From contig CAYVKY010000027.1 of assembly GCA_964452115.1 (NCBI GenBank), forward strand, positions 1-20,600: DNA of 20,600 nt, written 5' to 3'. A model generated the notes under the pieces. The model ran no database searches. It was not told the origin of the DNA and saw nothing but the letters and a program-made list of their open reading frames with translations. Within the stretch, counting starts at the first letter, position 1, and each line of letters begins with the position of its first letter. Source of the DNA: CAYVKY01 sp964452115. Its GTDB lineage: Bacteria; Bacteroidota; Ignavibacteria; Tepidaquicellales; Tepidaquicellaceae. Below, in pieces: positions 1 to 8,176 of the stretch. Made by a program: the position numbers and the translations under genes.

Positions 1-456
1 CAGTAATGACTTTTCGGAATGCGGAACTGCATTTTTTACAATTTTCACAATTTCCTTATCCTGACTTACATAAATGATATCCAGTGAAATCAATGTATTC
101 CTCATCCAGAATGACCTCGGCTCCGAACCCTGAAATACGAAGAGCATACCGCGCGATTCATCCATCGACTTTCTGTACATCAGCCCCTGTTCGTGCTGCT
201 GCTCGGTGAGAGCGGTTTCGATATCAATCTGCTTGATTTCCTTTTTACCTTTTGCCGAAATAAACTTCAGCGTTCCGTCTTTTCTGAACTCGGGTTCTTT
301 CATTTCAACTTGTTTTTTTACCTGCGGCTTTTCGGGCTTGTCATAAAAACTCGAAATTACGAGATATCCCACAACCAGCACAAGCACTGCCGCAAGGACA
401 AAATATAAATATTGAATTTGTTTTTTTTGTTCGGGTGTTTGTCCGTTATTTGCCAT
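1..456 (-). CDS. DUF192 family membrane-anchored protein, C-terminus cut by window edge
   Basis: The reverse complement from the ATG at 456 stays open to base 1 (152 codons, no stop), so the 3' end lies outside the window. Residues about 17-36 form one hydrophobic segment (YLYFVLAAVLVLVVGYLVIS), probably a membrane anchor or uncleaved signal, followed by a charged Lys/Glu-rich linker. The DUF192 (COG1430) core then follows: GLMYR at 91-95, GMLFVF at 103-108, and FWMRNT with LISLDIIYV at 116-130. These are the family's hallmark blocks. DUF192 proteins are small and usually exported; their biochemical role is not established, so none is assigned. A strong hairpin at 471-512 separates it from the upstream aminotransferase, so it probably has its own promoter or relies on readthrough. 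The family call is firm; function is unknown. Confidence 0.85.
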   Translation of the reverse strand, partial: MANNGQTPEQKKQIQYLYFVLAAVLVLVVGYLVISSFYDKPEKPQVKKQVEMKEPEFRKDGTLKFISAKGKKEIKQIDIETALTEQQHEQGLMYRKSMDESRGMLFVFQGSEPRSFWMRNTLISLDIIYVSQDKEIVKIVKNAVPHSEKSLL

Positions 457-470
457 AAGTTTTAAATTAA

Positions 471-512
471 AAATTTGGTCAGTGTAAATATTTTTTCACG
501 CTGACCAAATTT
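471..512 (-). terminator. Rho-independent-type hairpin closing the mtaB-to-aminotransferase operon
   Basis: A perfect 12-bp stem, AAATTTGGTCAG (471-482) with CTGACCAAATTT (501-512), encloses an 18-nt loop whose ends add a G-C pair and a wobble. Read on the minus strand it lies about 25 bases after the aminotransferase stop and is followed by a T-rich stretch (TTTTTAATTT) just before the DUF192 start. The perfect stem and T tract fit an intrinsic terminator. It could instead act as an attenuator for the DUF192 gene. Confidence 0.7.
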
Positions 513-536
513 ATTATATATATTTTTATTGATTTT

Positions 537-1604
537 TTATCTTAATCTTAAAAATTCCTTTATGCTTTCAATCAGATATTCATTCTGTTCGTGCGTGCCT
601 ATCGTGATTCTTGCTTCGGTTTTGAATGCCTCTTCGTTAAGGAATTTGATAAGAAGATTCCTCTGCTTCAGAAACACGTTGAGGTCTTTTCTTATTGCCT
701 TCGGCATATCTACCAGCATAAAGTTTGCATAGGTTCTGTATGGCGTAAAGCCTTCCATCATATTGAACTCATTGTACATATACTCTTTGTCTTCCTGCAT
801 TGCAAATGCAACCTTGCTGTAATATTCATCGTCTTCCATTGCTAAGAGTGCAAGCTGCTCGGACACTTTGTTGTAACCGAGATATCTCACCGAGAAATTT
901 ATCAGTTCTTCGAGATTTTTTCCCGCGAATGCATATCCGATTCTGCATCCTGCAAGAGCATAGTATTTCGAGAACGTTCTGCAGATTACGAGATTCGGAA
1001 ATTCATCGAGGAACGGCTTCACATAGTCGTTTTCTTTTGAACCGAATCCCCAGTAAGCCTCGTCTATCAGCGTCAGTGCACCGCGGCAGCTGTCAAGGAA
1101 TCTCCAGAGTTCGTCTTTGGGGATTCTGTTTCCGGTCGGATTATTCGGGGAAGCTATAAGCACAATGCGCGGCCTTTCTTTTGTGTAGATATCAATCATT
1201 TTATCTACATCGTAAAGATAAGTTTTTACGCCTTCGTCTTCACCGATGTACATCGGATATTCCACATTAAATCCGCCTACTTCGTATGCTACTTTTTTAT
1301 AGTACCACCATGCTTCTTTCGGTATTAAAATTTTTTCTTTTCTGTCCAGATAATATCTGATTATTTGTTTAAGAAGGTCTTCGCTTCCGTATGAAAGCAC
1401 TATCTGCCTCTCATTCAGATCGAAATCGTCGGCAATCTTTTTTGAAAGTCGCGATTTCACTCCCTTTTCAAAATCCCTTGAATATGTTGATAGATCATCC
1501 ATAGTAACGGACTTCAGATACTCAAAACACTTCGGTGAAGGTCCGTACTGCGATTCATTCCTGTCTAAATATTGCAGCGTTTTATATTTTAACTGATTAG
1601 CCAT
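537..1604 (-). CDS. Histidinol-phosphate aminotransferase-like PLP enzyme (fold type I)
   Basis: 355 residues, normal length for HisC-type aminotransferases. Visible motifs: PNNPTG at 153-158 (substrate/PLP loop), DEAYW at 181-185 (Asp binding the PLP pyridine nitrogen), TFSKYYALAGCRIGY with the Schiff-base Lys213 and Arg221, and a C-terminal RITIGT (about 332-337) carrying the carboxylate-binding arginine. The family transfers an amino group between histidinol phosphate (or an aromatic or related amino acid) and 2-oxoglutarate. No other his genes are nearby; it sits last in a mixed operon after a crotonase-fold gene (46-bp gap). HisC cannot be told from other group I aminotransferases acting on a different substrate, so no symbol is given. 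The start chosen is the only ATG upstream of the conserved N-terminal block (YLDRNES). Confidence 0.85.
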   Translation of the reverse strand: MANQLKYKTLQYLDRNESQYGPSPKCFEYLKSVTMDDLSTYSRDFEKGVKSRLSKKIADDFDLNERQIVLSYGSEDLLKQIIRYYLDRKEKILIPKEAWWYYKKVAYEVGGFNVEYPMYIGEDEGVKTYLYDVDKMIDIYTKERPRIVLIASPNNPTGNRIPKDELWRFLDSCRGALTLIDEAYWGFGSKENDYVKPFLDEFPNLVICRTFSKYYALAGCRIGYAFAGKNLEELINFSVRYLGYNKVSEQLALLAMEDDEYYSKVAFAMQEDKEYMYNEFNMMEGFTPYRTYANFMLVDMPKAIRKDLNVFLKQRNLLIKFLNEEAFKTEARITIGTHEQNEYLIESIKEFLRLR

Positions 1605-1650
1605 TTTTATTTATTTATTTTTAAAATGAGGCATCTTAAAATTCGCCCGT

Positions 1651-2463
1651 TTATATTTTCTTTTTTGGTTTTTCCGATTTTCCTAAAAATCTTGCTATTC
1701 CATCTTTGCATTCCTCTGTCATTCTTGTTATCGTGTTCATTCCCGAAGCATAGTCCAGTGCAGACTCAAAACTCATATTCCCTATATTACGGAACATTTC
1801 CTTCGTGAGGCTCAGCGAACTCATCGGCATCCTGTTCAGCGTTTTGCAGATGTTTTCCGTGTATGATTCAACCATTGACTGCTCGATAATGTAATTTACA
1901 AATCCGATTCTGTATGCTTCCTGTGCACTTATGAATTTTGATGTAAGCAGCATATCTTTTGCCTGCGATTCCGAAACGCGTTTCAGCAGAAAAACCATCA
2001 CGATTGCGGGAATGAATCCGATTTTCACTTCGGTGTATCCGAATTGTGCCGAGTCCGCCGCCACAATGATGTCGCATGCGCTTGCGATTCCGCAGCCGCC
2101 GGCAAGTGCATATCCTTCGACTTTAGCAACCACGGGTTTTCTGCAGTTGTAAATCGAGAGAAGAAGATTTTTGTAGAGCTGTGAATCTTTTTTATTTTCA
2201 AGAATATCAAATTTTGTAATCTTCAGAAGGTAGTCAAGATAAAGCCCCGAGCAGAAATTTCCGCCAGTTCCCGTAATAACAATGGATTTGGTTTCATCAT
2301 CTTCCGAAAATTCGTTCATATAATTTGTAATACTCAAAATCATTTCCTCATCCAGCGAATTCCTTTTGTCCGGACGATTCATAATAATCTTCTTCGTGTA
2401 ACCGTTTTGTTCTATCAGAATGCCTGAGTCTTCCATTTTTGCTTTATTAGTTTGCTGTGTCAT
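1651..2463 (-). CDS. Enoyl-CoA hydratase/isomerase (crotonase) family protein
   Basis: 270 residues with the crotonase fold. The oxyanion-hole segments are NFCSGLYLDYL (69-79) and EGYALAGGCGIASACD (116-131); the second ends in the usual CD(I/V). Of the two catalytic glutamates of true enoyl-CoA hydratases, the second is kept (Glu145 in FGYTEVKIGFIP) but the first is Gly125 (GGCGIASACD), so simple hydration of enoyl-CoA is doubtful; isomerase or other crotonase chemistry is as likely. The start overlaps the end of the ABC ATPase gene by 17 bases, implying translational coupling; an internal ATG at codon 10 is an alternative. The Lys-rich tail (SEKPKKKI) is unremarkable. Family sure, reaction not. 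Confidence 0.85.
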   Translation of the reverse strand: MTQQTNKAKMEDSGILIEQNGYTKKIIMNRPDKRNSLDEEMILSITNYMNEFSEDDETKSIVITGTGGNFCSGLYLDYLLKITKFDILENKKDSQLYKNLLLSIYNCRKPVVAKVEGYALAGGCGIASACDIIVAADSAQFGYTEVKIGFIPAIVMVFLLKRVSESQAKDMLLTSKFISAQEAYRIGFVNYIIEQSMVESYTENICKTLNRMPMSSLSLTKEMFRNIGNMSFESALDYASGMNTITRMTEECKDGIARFLGKSEKPKKKI

Positions 2464-3253
2464 AAAGGATTAACGAATGACTGTTAAAATTAACTATTTG
2501 AGAATTAATTAAAAAATGTTTTTTTAATGTAGTTTCATTTATCACTTCCGCAGGCAAATCGTATTTCACGATTTTTCCCGAGTCCATAAGCGCGCACTTT
2601 GTGGAATACTTCAGCGCATAATTCAGTTCATGCGTGATCAAAATCACCGTAAGCCCGTTTTCACTGTTCAGACGTTTAAGCAGATGAAATATCTCTATCT
2701 GATTGTTAACGTCAAGATATGTAAGCGGCTCGTCAATTATCAGAATTTTATTTTCAAGCGATGAGCTCACATCCAGCTGCACCATCATCAGCGTCAGCAG
2801 AACCTTTTGCCTTTCGCCGCCGGAAAGTCTGTCAAAATATTTATCTGCATACATTTCAGTACCGCAGGTTTTCATCGCCTGCAAAACCACATCCCTGTCC
2901 TTATCGTCAAATGAAAATGAAAAAAAATTTTTCGCAGAATACCTTCCGAGCAGGAGAAAATCGCCCACCTTCATCCTCTGCAAAAATGTGCTGCTGCTCT
3001 GCGGAAGATATGCCGCCGACGCAGAAAGCTCCGCAGGTGTGTAATCCTGAAGAAGCCTGTCTTTAATGTATATACTGCCTCCGGAAGGCTTGAAAATTCC
3101 TGCGATAAGTTTTATTAACGTTGTTTTGCCTGAGCCGTTACGTCCGATGATGCTTACGAAATCCTGTTTTTCAACGGGCAGACTGCAGTTTTCTATGAAA
3201 TCCTTTTTTCCGTCATAAGAAAACCTCAAGTCCTCAATCTTTATCAGACTCAT
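2447..3253 (-). CDS. ABC transporter ATP-binding protein, FecE/BtuD-like
   Basis: 268 residues, a complete ABC ATPase: Walker A GRNGSGKTT (37-45), Q-loop Gln85 (YLPQ), signature LSGGERQ (143-149), Walker B ILIIDEP (170-176) and H-loop His208 (ITHE). The order and length resemble the iron-siderophore/cobalamin uptake class (FecE, BtuD, FhuC), which would work with a membrane permease and a binding protein. No permease or binding protein is visible in the window. It sits between a SixA-like phosphatase gene (20-base overlap with its end) and a crotonase gene (17-base overlap), so it is co-translated with soluble enzymes. Residues past about 245 are a short, poorly conserved tail. The substrate is unknown; it could also serve a permease encoded elsewhere. 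Confidence 0.9.
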   Translation of the reverse strand: MSLIKIEDLRFSYDGKKDFIENCSLPVEKQDFVSIIGRNGSGKTTLIKLIAGIFKPSGGSIYIKDRLLQDYTPAELSASAAYLPQSSSTFLQRMKVGDFLLLGRYSAKNFFSFSFDDKDRDVVLQAMKTCGTEMYADKYFDRLSGGERQKVLLTLMMVQLDVSSSLENKILIIDEPLTYLDVNNQIEIFHLLKRLNSENGLTVILITHELNYALKYSTKCALMDSGKIVKYDLPAEVINETTLKKHFLINSQIVNFNSHSLILYDTAN

Positions 3254-3755
3254 CGGATATATTTTCGTTTAAAAGAACTAAAGTTTTCGGATTAATATAC
3301 CATTTAAATTCGCCCTTGGATAACTTCGGGTCGTAATCTATATAGCAAACTCCTGATTTTTTAAATGAAAATTTTGCTTCTCCCATCCCTGTAAGCTCAC
3401 CGACCAATTTTGACAACATCGGTTCGTGTCCCACAAATGCCATTGATTCAAATATTGCATTCCTTTTTATCAGTTCTGCAACCGCTGAAGGCGCTGATGA
3501 CATCGCCAGTTCATTTACAACTTCTACATCAAATTTAAACTTCAATGTTGAGGCAAGTATTTCGGCAGTCTGAACTGCTCTGATTAAAGGACTTGTATAT
3601 ATTTTTTCGAGTCCCGCAAATTCATCGCGGATTTTTTTGAATACTGTAGTTGATATTTTTCTGCCTTTAGGAGTGATGAATCTGAATTCATCATTTCTTA
3701 CCGTTTCAGTCTGATAATCTATTGCCTCACAATGTCTGATTAAAAAAATTTTCAT
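3234..3755 (-). CDS. SixA-like phosphohistidine phosphatase (histidine phosphatase superfamily)
   Basis: 173 residues, near the usual size of the SixA/phosphoglycerate-mutase-like branch. The N-terminal IRHCEA carries catalytic His8 and Arg7; the normal RHG is RHC here (Cys9). The TSPLIRAVQTAE block (54-65) holds the second phosphate-binding arginine (Arg59), and VGHEPMLS (108-115) holds the second active-site His110. Family members remove phosphate from phosphohistidine or small phosphorylated substrates through a phosphohistidine intermediate. It starts 5 bases after the mtaB stop and ends inside the ABC ATPase start, so it is in the same transcript. Whether it acts on a protein phosphohistidine or a metabolite cannot be told. 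Confidence 0.85.
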   Translation of the reverse strand: MKIFLIRHCEAIDYQTETVRNDEFRFITPKGRKISTTVFKKIRDEFAGLEKIYTSPLIRAVQTAEILASTLKFKFDVEVVNELAMSSAPSAVAELIKRNAIFESMAFVGHEPMLSKLVGELTGMGEAKFSFKKSGVCYIDYDPKLSKGEFKWYINPKTLVLLNENISDESDKD

Positions 3756-3760
3756 TTCTC

Positions 3761-5083
3761 TTATTTTATTATTTCACATTCAACAGGTCTTATACCTTCT
3801 GATTTTTTTATTTTTACCAAAAATATATTATTTTCTTTATCTTTGCTATAGTCTGTTTTTACCCTTACGTAATTCCTTGTCCATCCTTCAATCATTCCTT
3901 TCTCTTGCGTCTCGAAAAGCACTTCCTGCACTTTGCCTTCGTTCCTTGCATAAAATCCTGCACGTTTACTCACGGATAAATTCCGCAAAATCCTGCTGCG
4001 GTTTTTGATGTCATTTCCGTTTACCTTGTCCGGAATATCCACGCTGTGCGTCAGCGGACGCTCGGAATAACTGAATACGTGCAGATAATCCACAGGCAGG
4101 CTTTTAATAAAGCCATACGCGTTTTCAAATCTATCATTGCTCTCTCCCGGAAATCCTACTATCACATCCGCACCGATACAGGAATCAGGAAGTTTGCTTT
4201 TGATTTTGTAAACAAGCGATTCATATAGTTCGCGCATATACCGCCTTCTCATCAGCTTCAGTACATCGTTATCGCCGCTCTGAAGCGGAATATGAAAATG
4301 ATGCACGAACCTTCCGGAATTTTCAATCAGCATAAGAATATCGTCAGTCAGGAGATTCGGCTCTATTGAACTTATACGTATGCGGGATATATTAAGTTTA
4401 TCAAGCGCCTGAAGCAGTTCAAAAAATTGATTCCTGCCGTCAATTTTAAAATCGCCGATATTGACTCCCGTCAGAATGATTTCCTTATACCCTGCATCAA
4501 TAATCTTGTTAGCATTTTCAACCACTTTTTCGATTGACAGCGAGCGCGAATTTCCCCGTGCCAATGGAATTGTGCAATATGAGCACTGATAGTCGCATCC
4601 ATCCTGAATTTTCAGAAAAGCCCTCGTGCGCGAATCCACATCCGATGAATACGCCTCTCCGATATAACTTTTATCATCAAAAGGCGAGACAAAAATCTCT
4701 GCTTTGGATTTCGGGCGTGCGTCCACGCAGGAAATATCCTCGCCTGCGGAATTTGATATGTAATCTATTATGCGGTATTTTTCATTCGAACCCAGCACCA
4801 GGTCAACGCCTTCCATATCGGCAATTTCACCCGGCTGAAGCTGAGCGTAACATCCCGTAACCACTACAAAAGTATCGGGCTTATCTTTCAAAACCCTCCG
4901 GATTATCTGCCTGCATTCCCTGTCGGCGTGACTGGTTACAGTGCACGTATTCAATACAAAAATATCGGACTTTTCACCGAACTGCCTGAGTTCGATTCCT
5001 TTATCCGTAAATTGCTTTGCAATGAATGACGACTCGCTGTAATTCAGTTTACAGCCTAAGGTATGTATTGAAACGCTTCTCAT
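3761..5083 (-). CDS. mtaB: tRNA (N6-L-threonylcarbamoyladenosine(37)-C2)-methylthiotransferase MtaB
   Basis: 440 residues from the ATG at 5083, matching the usual MtaB size. The reading frame is open 30 codons further upstream, but that extension is hydrophobic and lacks conserved sequence, and MRSVSIHTLGCKLN is the normal N-terminus. The three cysteines of the N-terminal methylthiotransferase domain are C11 (GCKLN), C47 (NTCTVT) and C78 (TGCYAQ). The radical-SAM cluster motif is C163-x3-C167-x2-C170 (DGCDYQCSYC). HIPLQSG, DVIVGFPGE and a TRAM-like C-terminus follow. The GCKLN and NTCTVT signatures favour MtaB (ms2t6A37 of tRNA) over MiaB or RimO. It is the first gene of a five-gene minus-strand run with SixA-like, ABC, crotonase and aminotransferase genes. 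Confidence 0.93.
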   Translation of the reverse strand: MRSVSIHTLGCKLNYSESSFIAKQFTDKGIELRQFGEKSDIFVLNTCTVTSHADRECRQIIRRVLKDKPDTFVVVTGCYAQLQPGEIADMEGVDLVLGSNEKYRIIDYISNSAGEDISCVDARPKSKAEIFVSPFDDKSYIGEAYSSDVDSRTRAFLKIQDGCDYQCSYCTIPLARGNSRSLSIEKVVENANKIIDAGYKEIILTGVNIGDFKIDGRNQFFELLQALDKLNISRIRISSIEPNLLTDDILMLIENSGRFVHHFHIPLQSGDNDVLKLMRRRYMRELYESLVYKIKSKLPDSCIGADVIVGFPGESNDRFENAYGFIKSLPVDYLHVFSYSERPLTHSVDIPDKVNGNDIKNRSRILRNLSVSKRAGFYARNEGKVQEVLFETQEKGMIEGWTRNYVRVKTDYSKDKENNIFLVKIKKSEGIRPVECEIIK

Positions 5084-5187
5084 ATTTAAAAATAATTTAA
5101 AGAAATAAAACAGCATAAGGAATGCAAAAATAAAGGAACGCACCGCATCTGTTTTAAATATAATACAAATCATTACATTTTTAGTAG

Positions 5188-5208
5188 GGGCAGTGCTTGC
5201 CGCTGCCC
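5188..5208. repeat. GC-rich palindrome in the murB-mtaB gap (REP-like)
   Basis: GGGCAG (5188-5193) pairs with CTGCCC (5203-5208) around a 9-nt loop in otherwise AT-rich intergenic DNA. It is similar in design to the other short GC-rich palindromes between genes here and shares GGGCAG/CTGCCC with the terminator hairpin at 12995. It lies upstream of mtaB and downstream of murB and could also help end murB transcripts, but no T tract follows on the minus strand. Confidence 0.5.
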
Positions 5209-5252
5209 TGCGCGTAAGCGCTATAAAGAAAATATAATTTTGATTAAAGTCG

Positions 5253-5293
5253 ATTAAGTGGCTCTTTTAGTGCATTAAGTGGCTATTTGAGCA
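5253..5293. repeat. Two imperfect 21-bp tandem units
   Basis: The 11-mer ATTAAGTGGCT occurs at 5253 and again at 5274, each followed by a T-rich similar stretch, giving two units with a 21-bp period. A weaker third start (GATTAAAGTCG) lies just upstream. They are in the murB-mtaB gap, upstream of the mtaB operon on its coding strand. No binding protein or function can be assigned. Confidence 0.5.
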
Positions 5294-5333
5294 ATAATTT
5301 AGCCGTGTGGAATTCGTTTTACATTTAACATTT

Positions 5334-6362
5334 CTAATATATGATGTTCGGTTCTTCTACGAGTTGGATGCCGAATTTCTTATACACTTTGGTTTTGATT
5401 TTGTCTGCAAGGGCAAGAAGCTGCTCTGTATTACCGTTGTAATTGACCAGCGCCAGTGTGTGATTCCGCGAAATGCCTACCCCCTTATATCTGTCACCTC
5501 TTTTGAAGCCGGCAAGTTCAATCATTCTTGCCGCCGAAAGTTTATACCCGCCGTCTGTTTTAAATGCCGGCACGTCATCCAGATGTTTCTGAAGATTATA
5601 TCTCGCCTCCGGTATTACAGGATTTGTGAAAAATGAACCGCAGGATTTTGTGTTTTCATCATTTGGATTCAGCACCATAGATTTGCGTTTGCGTATTTCA
5701 ATCACTTTGGCACGGACTGCACGAAGTTTTTCATTTATACTAAGTTCACTGTACCCCTCAATTTTTTCAACCTGTGCTTTGAGTTCGGGATATAAAATTT
5801 CAGGTTCTTTATTTTCATTTAAAGAATAGCAAACTTCCGTGATAATAAATTTATCTTTCCATTTGGTTTTAAACGCGCTTGTCCTGTATCCGAAATCACA
5901 TTCATCGTTTTCATACGTCACGAATTTTTTGCTCAGTCTGTCAAAACACTTCACATATACAATGCCGGTTTTCACTTCCGCTCCGTAAGCACCGATATTC
6001 TGAATCGGAGAGGCGCCCGCAAGTCCGGGAATTCCCGAAAGGCATTCAAGTCCCTGAAGATTTTTTTCAATGGAAAATTCAACGAGTGCGTCCCAGTCCG
6101 CTCCTGCTTTAGCGGTAATAATATTTTTATCCGCTGTTATTTCATTTTCGATATACCTGATAATCAGTCCGTCAAATCCCGCATCCTGAAAAATAATATT
6201 GCTTCCGCCGCCCAATACCTGCACGCGCAGATTATTTGACTCGGCAAAATCCAGTGCTTCGGATAAATCGCCGTCACTTTGGCATTCAGCGTACCAATGC
6301 GCATCACCGCCGCAATGAATAGTGGTTAATCCGGATAAATTAATTTTCTGTTTGAATTCCAT
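5334..6362 (-). CDS. murB: UDP-N-acetylenolpyruvoylglucosamine reductase (MurB, type I)
   Basis: 342 residues, the length of the E. coli-like type I enzyme. MurB reduces UDP-GlcNAc-enolpyruvate to UDP-MurNAc with NADPH and FAD in the cytoplasm. Visible: VLGGGSNIIF (49-58) for FAD, CLSGIPGLAGASPIQNIGAYG (108-127), FGYRTSAFK (158-165) with the conserved Arg160, CGSFFTNP with the proton-donating Ser243, and a C-terminal VEEPNII supplying the conserved Glu (336 or 337). The frame opens 12 codons earlier at 6398, but those codons lie inside the terminator hairpin at 6376-6403, so the ATG at 6360-6362 is preferred. The gene stands alone, with no other mur or fts genes nearby. Confidence 0.93.
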   Translation of the reverse strand: MEFKQKINLSGLTTIHCGGDAHWYAECQSDGDLSEALDFAESNNLRVQVLGGGSNIIFQDAGFDGLIIRYIENEITADKNIITAKAGADWDALVEFSIEKNLQGLECLSGIPGLAGASPIQNIGAYGAEVKTGIVYVKCFDRLSKKFVTYENDECDFGYRTSAFKTKWKDKFIITEVCYSLNENKEPEILYPELKAQVEKIEGYSELSINEKLRAVRAKVIEIRKRKSMVLNPNDENTKSCGSFFTNPVIPEARYNLQKHLDDVPAFKTDGGYKLSAARMIELAGFKRGDRYKGVGISRNHTLALVNYNGNTEQLLALADKIKTKVYKKFGIQLVEEPNIIY

Positions 6363-6403
6363 AATATAAATAAAAGGGCTGTGATGACTTTCATTCACAG
6401 CCC
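6363..6403 (-). terminator. Intrinsic terminator after hutU
   Basis: GGGCTGTGA (6376-6384) pairs perfectly with TCACAGCCC (6395-6403) around a 10-nt loop. On the minus strand the stem is followed by TTTTATTTATATT and then the murB ATG. It lies 20 bases after the hutU stop. A 9-bp GC-rich stem plus a T tract is the classic intrinsic-terminator form, so murB, only bases downstream, must have a promoter within this short gap or be transcribed by readthrough. Confidence 0.8.
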
Positions 6404-6423
6404 GCAGTCATTTTTAAAATTTA

Positions 6424-8073
6424 TTATTTAATCATCGGCATTTTGATACCGGAATTTTTCTGATTTTTGAGTGCTTCTTCATAGCCTGCATCCGCGTGCC
6501 TTACGATTCCCATTCCCGGATCGTAAGTTAGGCATCTCTGAAGTCTGGTTTCCGCTTCAGGCGTTCCGTCTGCAACTATTACCATACCGGCGTGAATTGA
6601 ATTTCCGATACCGACGCCTCCGCCGTGATGCAGCGAAACCCACGTTGCACCGCCGATGCAGTTGAGCGCAAAGTTAAGCACAGGCCAGTCTGCAATTGCA
6701 TCCGAGCCGTCATTCATTCTCTCGGTTTCCCTGTTTGGTGATGCCACACTGCCGCAGTCCAGATGGTCTCTGCCGATTACAATCGGAGCCTTCACCTTAC
6801 CGCTTTTCACAAGGTCATTAAAAGCTTTTCCTGCCTTTGCTCTTTCGCCATACCCGAGCCAGCAAATCCTCGCGGGCAGTCCCTGAAAGTGAACTTTTTC
6901 TTTTGCGGCTTTGAGCCAGTTATGCAGGTGTTTATTTTCGGGAAAGAGTTCGATGAGTGCTTCATCCGTGGCATATATATCTTCCGGGTCACCGGAAAGT
7001 GCTGCCCAGCGGAACGGACCCTTGCCTTCGCAGAATAACGGACGAATATATTCGGGCACAAATCCCGGAATGTCAAATGCATTTTTAAATCCATTTGCTT
7101 CGGCTTCGCCTCTTAAATTATTTCCATAGTCAAATGTGATAGCACCGCGTTTCATAAATTCCCACATCGTTTTGCAGTGAACTACCGCTGTCTTTCTTGC
7201 AAGCTGCTGATACTTTTCCGGGTCGGATTTTCTTAATTTCAGTGCATCCTCAAATTTCATTCCCATCGGCACGTAACCGTTCAGCATATCATGCGCGGAT
7301 GTCTGGTCTGTCAGCACATCGGGGGTGATGCCGCGCCTGTAAATTTCAGGCAGCACTTCGCCTGCATTCCCGACAAGACCTACTGATACTGCTTTCCCTT
7401 CTTTTTTTGCATCTAATACAATCTTCAGTGCTTCGTCAAGATCGTATGAAATCACGTCACAATATCCCGTATCAATTCTTTTCTGAATTCTTTTTTCATC
7501 AACGTCAATGCCGAGGAATGCCGCGCCGTTAAGCGTTGCTGCAAGCGGCTGAGCGCCGCCCATACCGCCGATGCCTGCGGTGAGGAGAAATTTGCCTTTC
7601 AGATCTGAACTGAAATGCTTCCGTGCGCACTCTGCAAAAGTTTCGTACGTGCCCTGAAGAATTCCCTGTGTGCCGATATAAATCCAGCTGCCCGCAGTCA
7701 TCTGACCGTACATAGTCAGCCCTAGACCTTCGAGTCTTCTGAATTCATCCCACGTTGCCCAATGCGGCACTAACTGAGAATTTGAAATTACCACTCGCGG
7801 CGCATCTTTATGAGTTTTAAAAACTGCCACCGGTTTTCCGGACTGCACAAGCAGGGTTTCATCCGCTTCGAGATTCTGCAGTGTCTTCACGATTGCATCA
7901 TAGCAATCCCAGTTCCTCGCAGCCTTTCCGCTGCCGCCGTATATAATAAGTTCGGCAGGATTTTCCGCAACATCCGGGTCAAGATTATTCATAAGCATCC
8001 TCATCGGTGCTTCGGTCAGCCAGCTCTTGCACGAAAGTTTCGTTCCTACAGGTGATTTCACTATCTTAGACAT
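6424..8073 (-). CDS. hutU: Urocanate hydratase
   Basis: 549 residues, the standard urocanase length. The enzyme adds water to urocanate to give 4-imidazolone-5-propionate, the second step of histidine degradation, using tightly bound NAD+. Visible: the family-typical N-terminal YGGSGKAARNW (45-55), TAGIGGMGGAQPLAAT (165-180) in the NAD-binding region, GNNLRGEA (317-324), GLPARICWLGYGERA with the conserved Cys404, IGRDHLDCGSVASP (433-446), and the C-terminal LHHGGGVGIGNS (481-492). All blocks are intact. The other histidine-utilisation genes (hutH, hutI, hutG) are not in the window, so the pathway would need genes elsewhere. It is separated from murB by a terminator and from the nitroreductase by 176 bases holding repeats. 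Confidence 0.96.
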   Translation of the reverse strand: MSKIVKSPVGTKLSCKSWLTEAPMRMLMNNLDPDVAENPAELIIYGGSGKAARNWDCYDAIVKTLQNLEADETLLVQSGKPVAVFKTHKDAPRVVISNSQLVPHWATWDEFRRLEGLGLTMYGQMTAGSWIYIGTQGILQGTYETFAECARKHFSSDLKGKFLLTAGIGGMGGAQPLAATLNGAAFLGIDVDEKRIQKRIDTGYCDVISYDLDEALKIVLDAKKEGKAVSVGLVGNAGEVLPEIYRRGITPDVLTDQTSAHDMLNGYVPMGMKFEDALKLRKSDPEKYQQLARKTAVVHCKTMWEFMKRGAITFDYGNNLRGEAEANGFKNAFDIPGFVPEYIRPLFCEGKGPFRWAALSGDPEDIYATDEALIELFPENKHLHNWLKAAKEKVHFQGLPARICWLGYGERAKAGKAFNDLVKSGKVKAPIVIGRDHLDCGSVASPNRETERMNDGSDAIADWPVLNFALNCIGGATWVSLHHGGGVGIGNSIHAGMVIVADGTPEAETRLQRCLTYDPGMGIVRHADAGYEEALKNQKNSGIKMPMIK

Positions 8074-8176
8074 AACTATTATTAAATTTAATTTTTATCA
8101 AAATTAAAAAAACTCTTCCATATATTTAATCACAAAATTTTCCCCAAGATTATTTTTTCAGAAGATGTAAATTTGC

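Noticed and set aside
5084..5173. 30-codon N-terminal extension of MtaB
   Set aside because: Hydrophobic, without conserved sequence, and precedes the standard MRSVSIHTLGCKLN start of this family.
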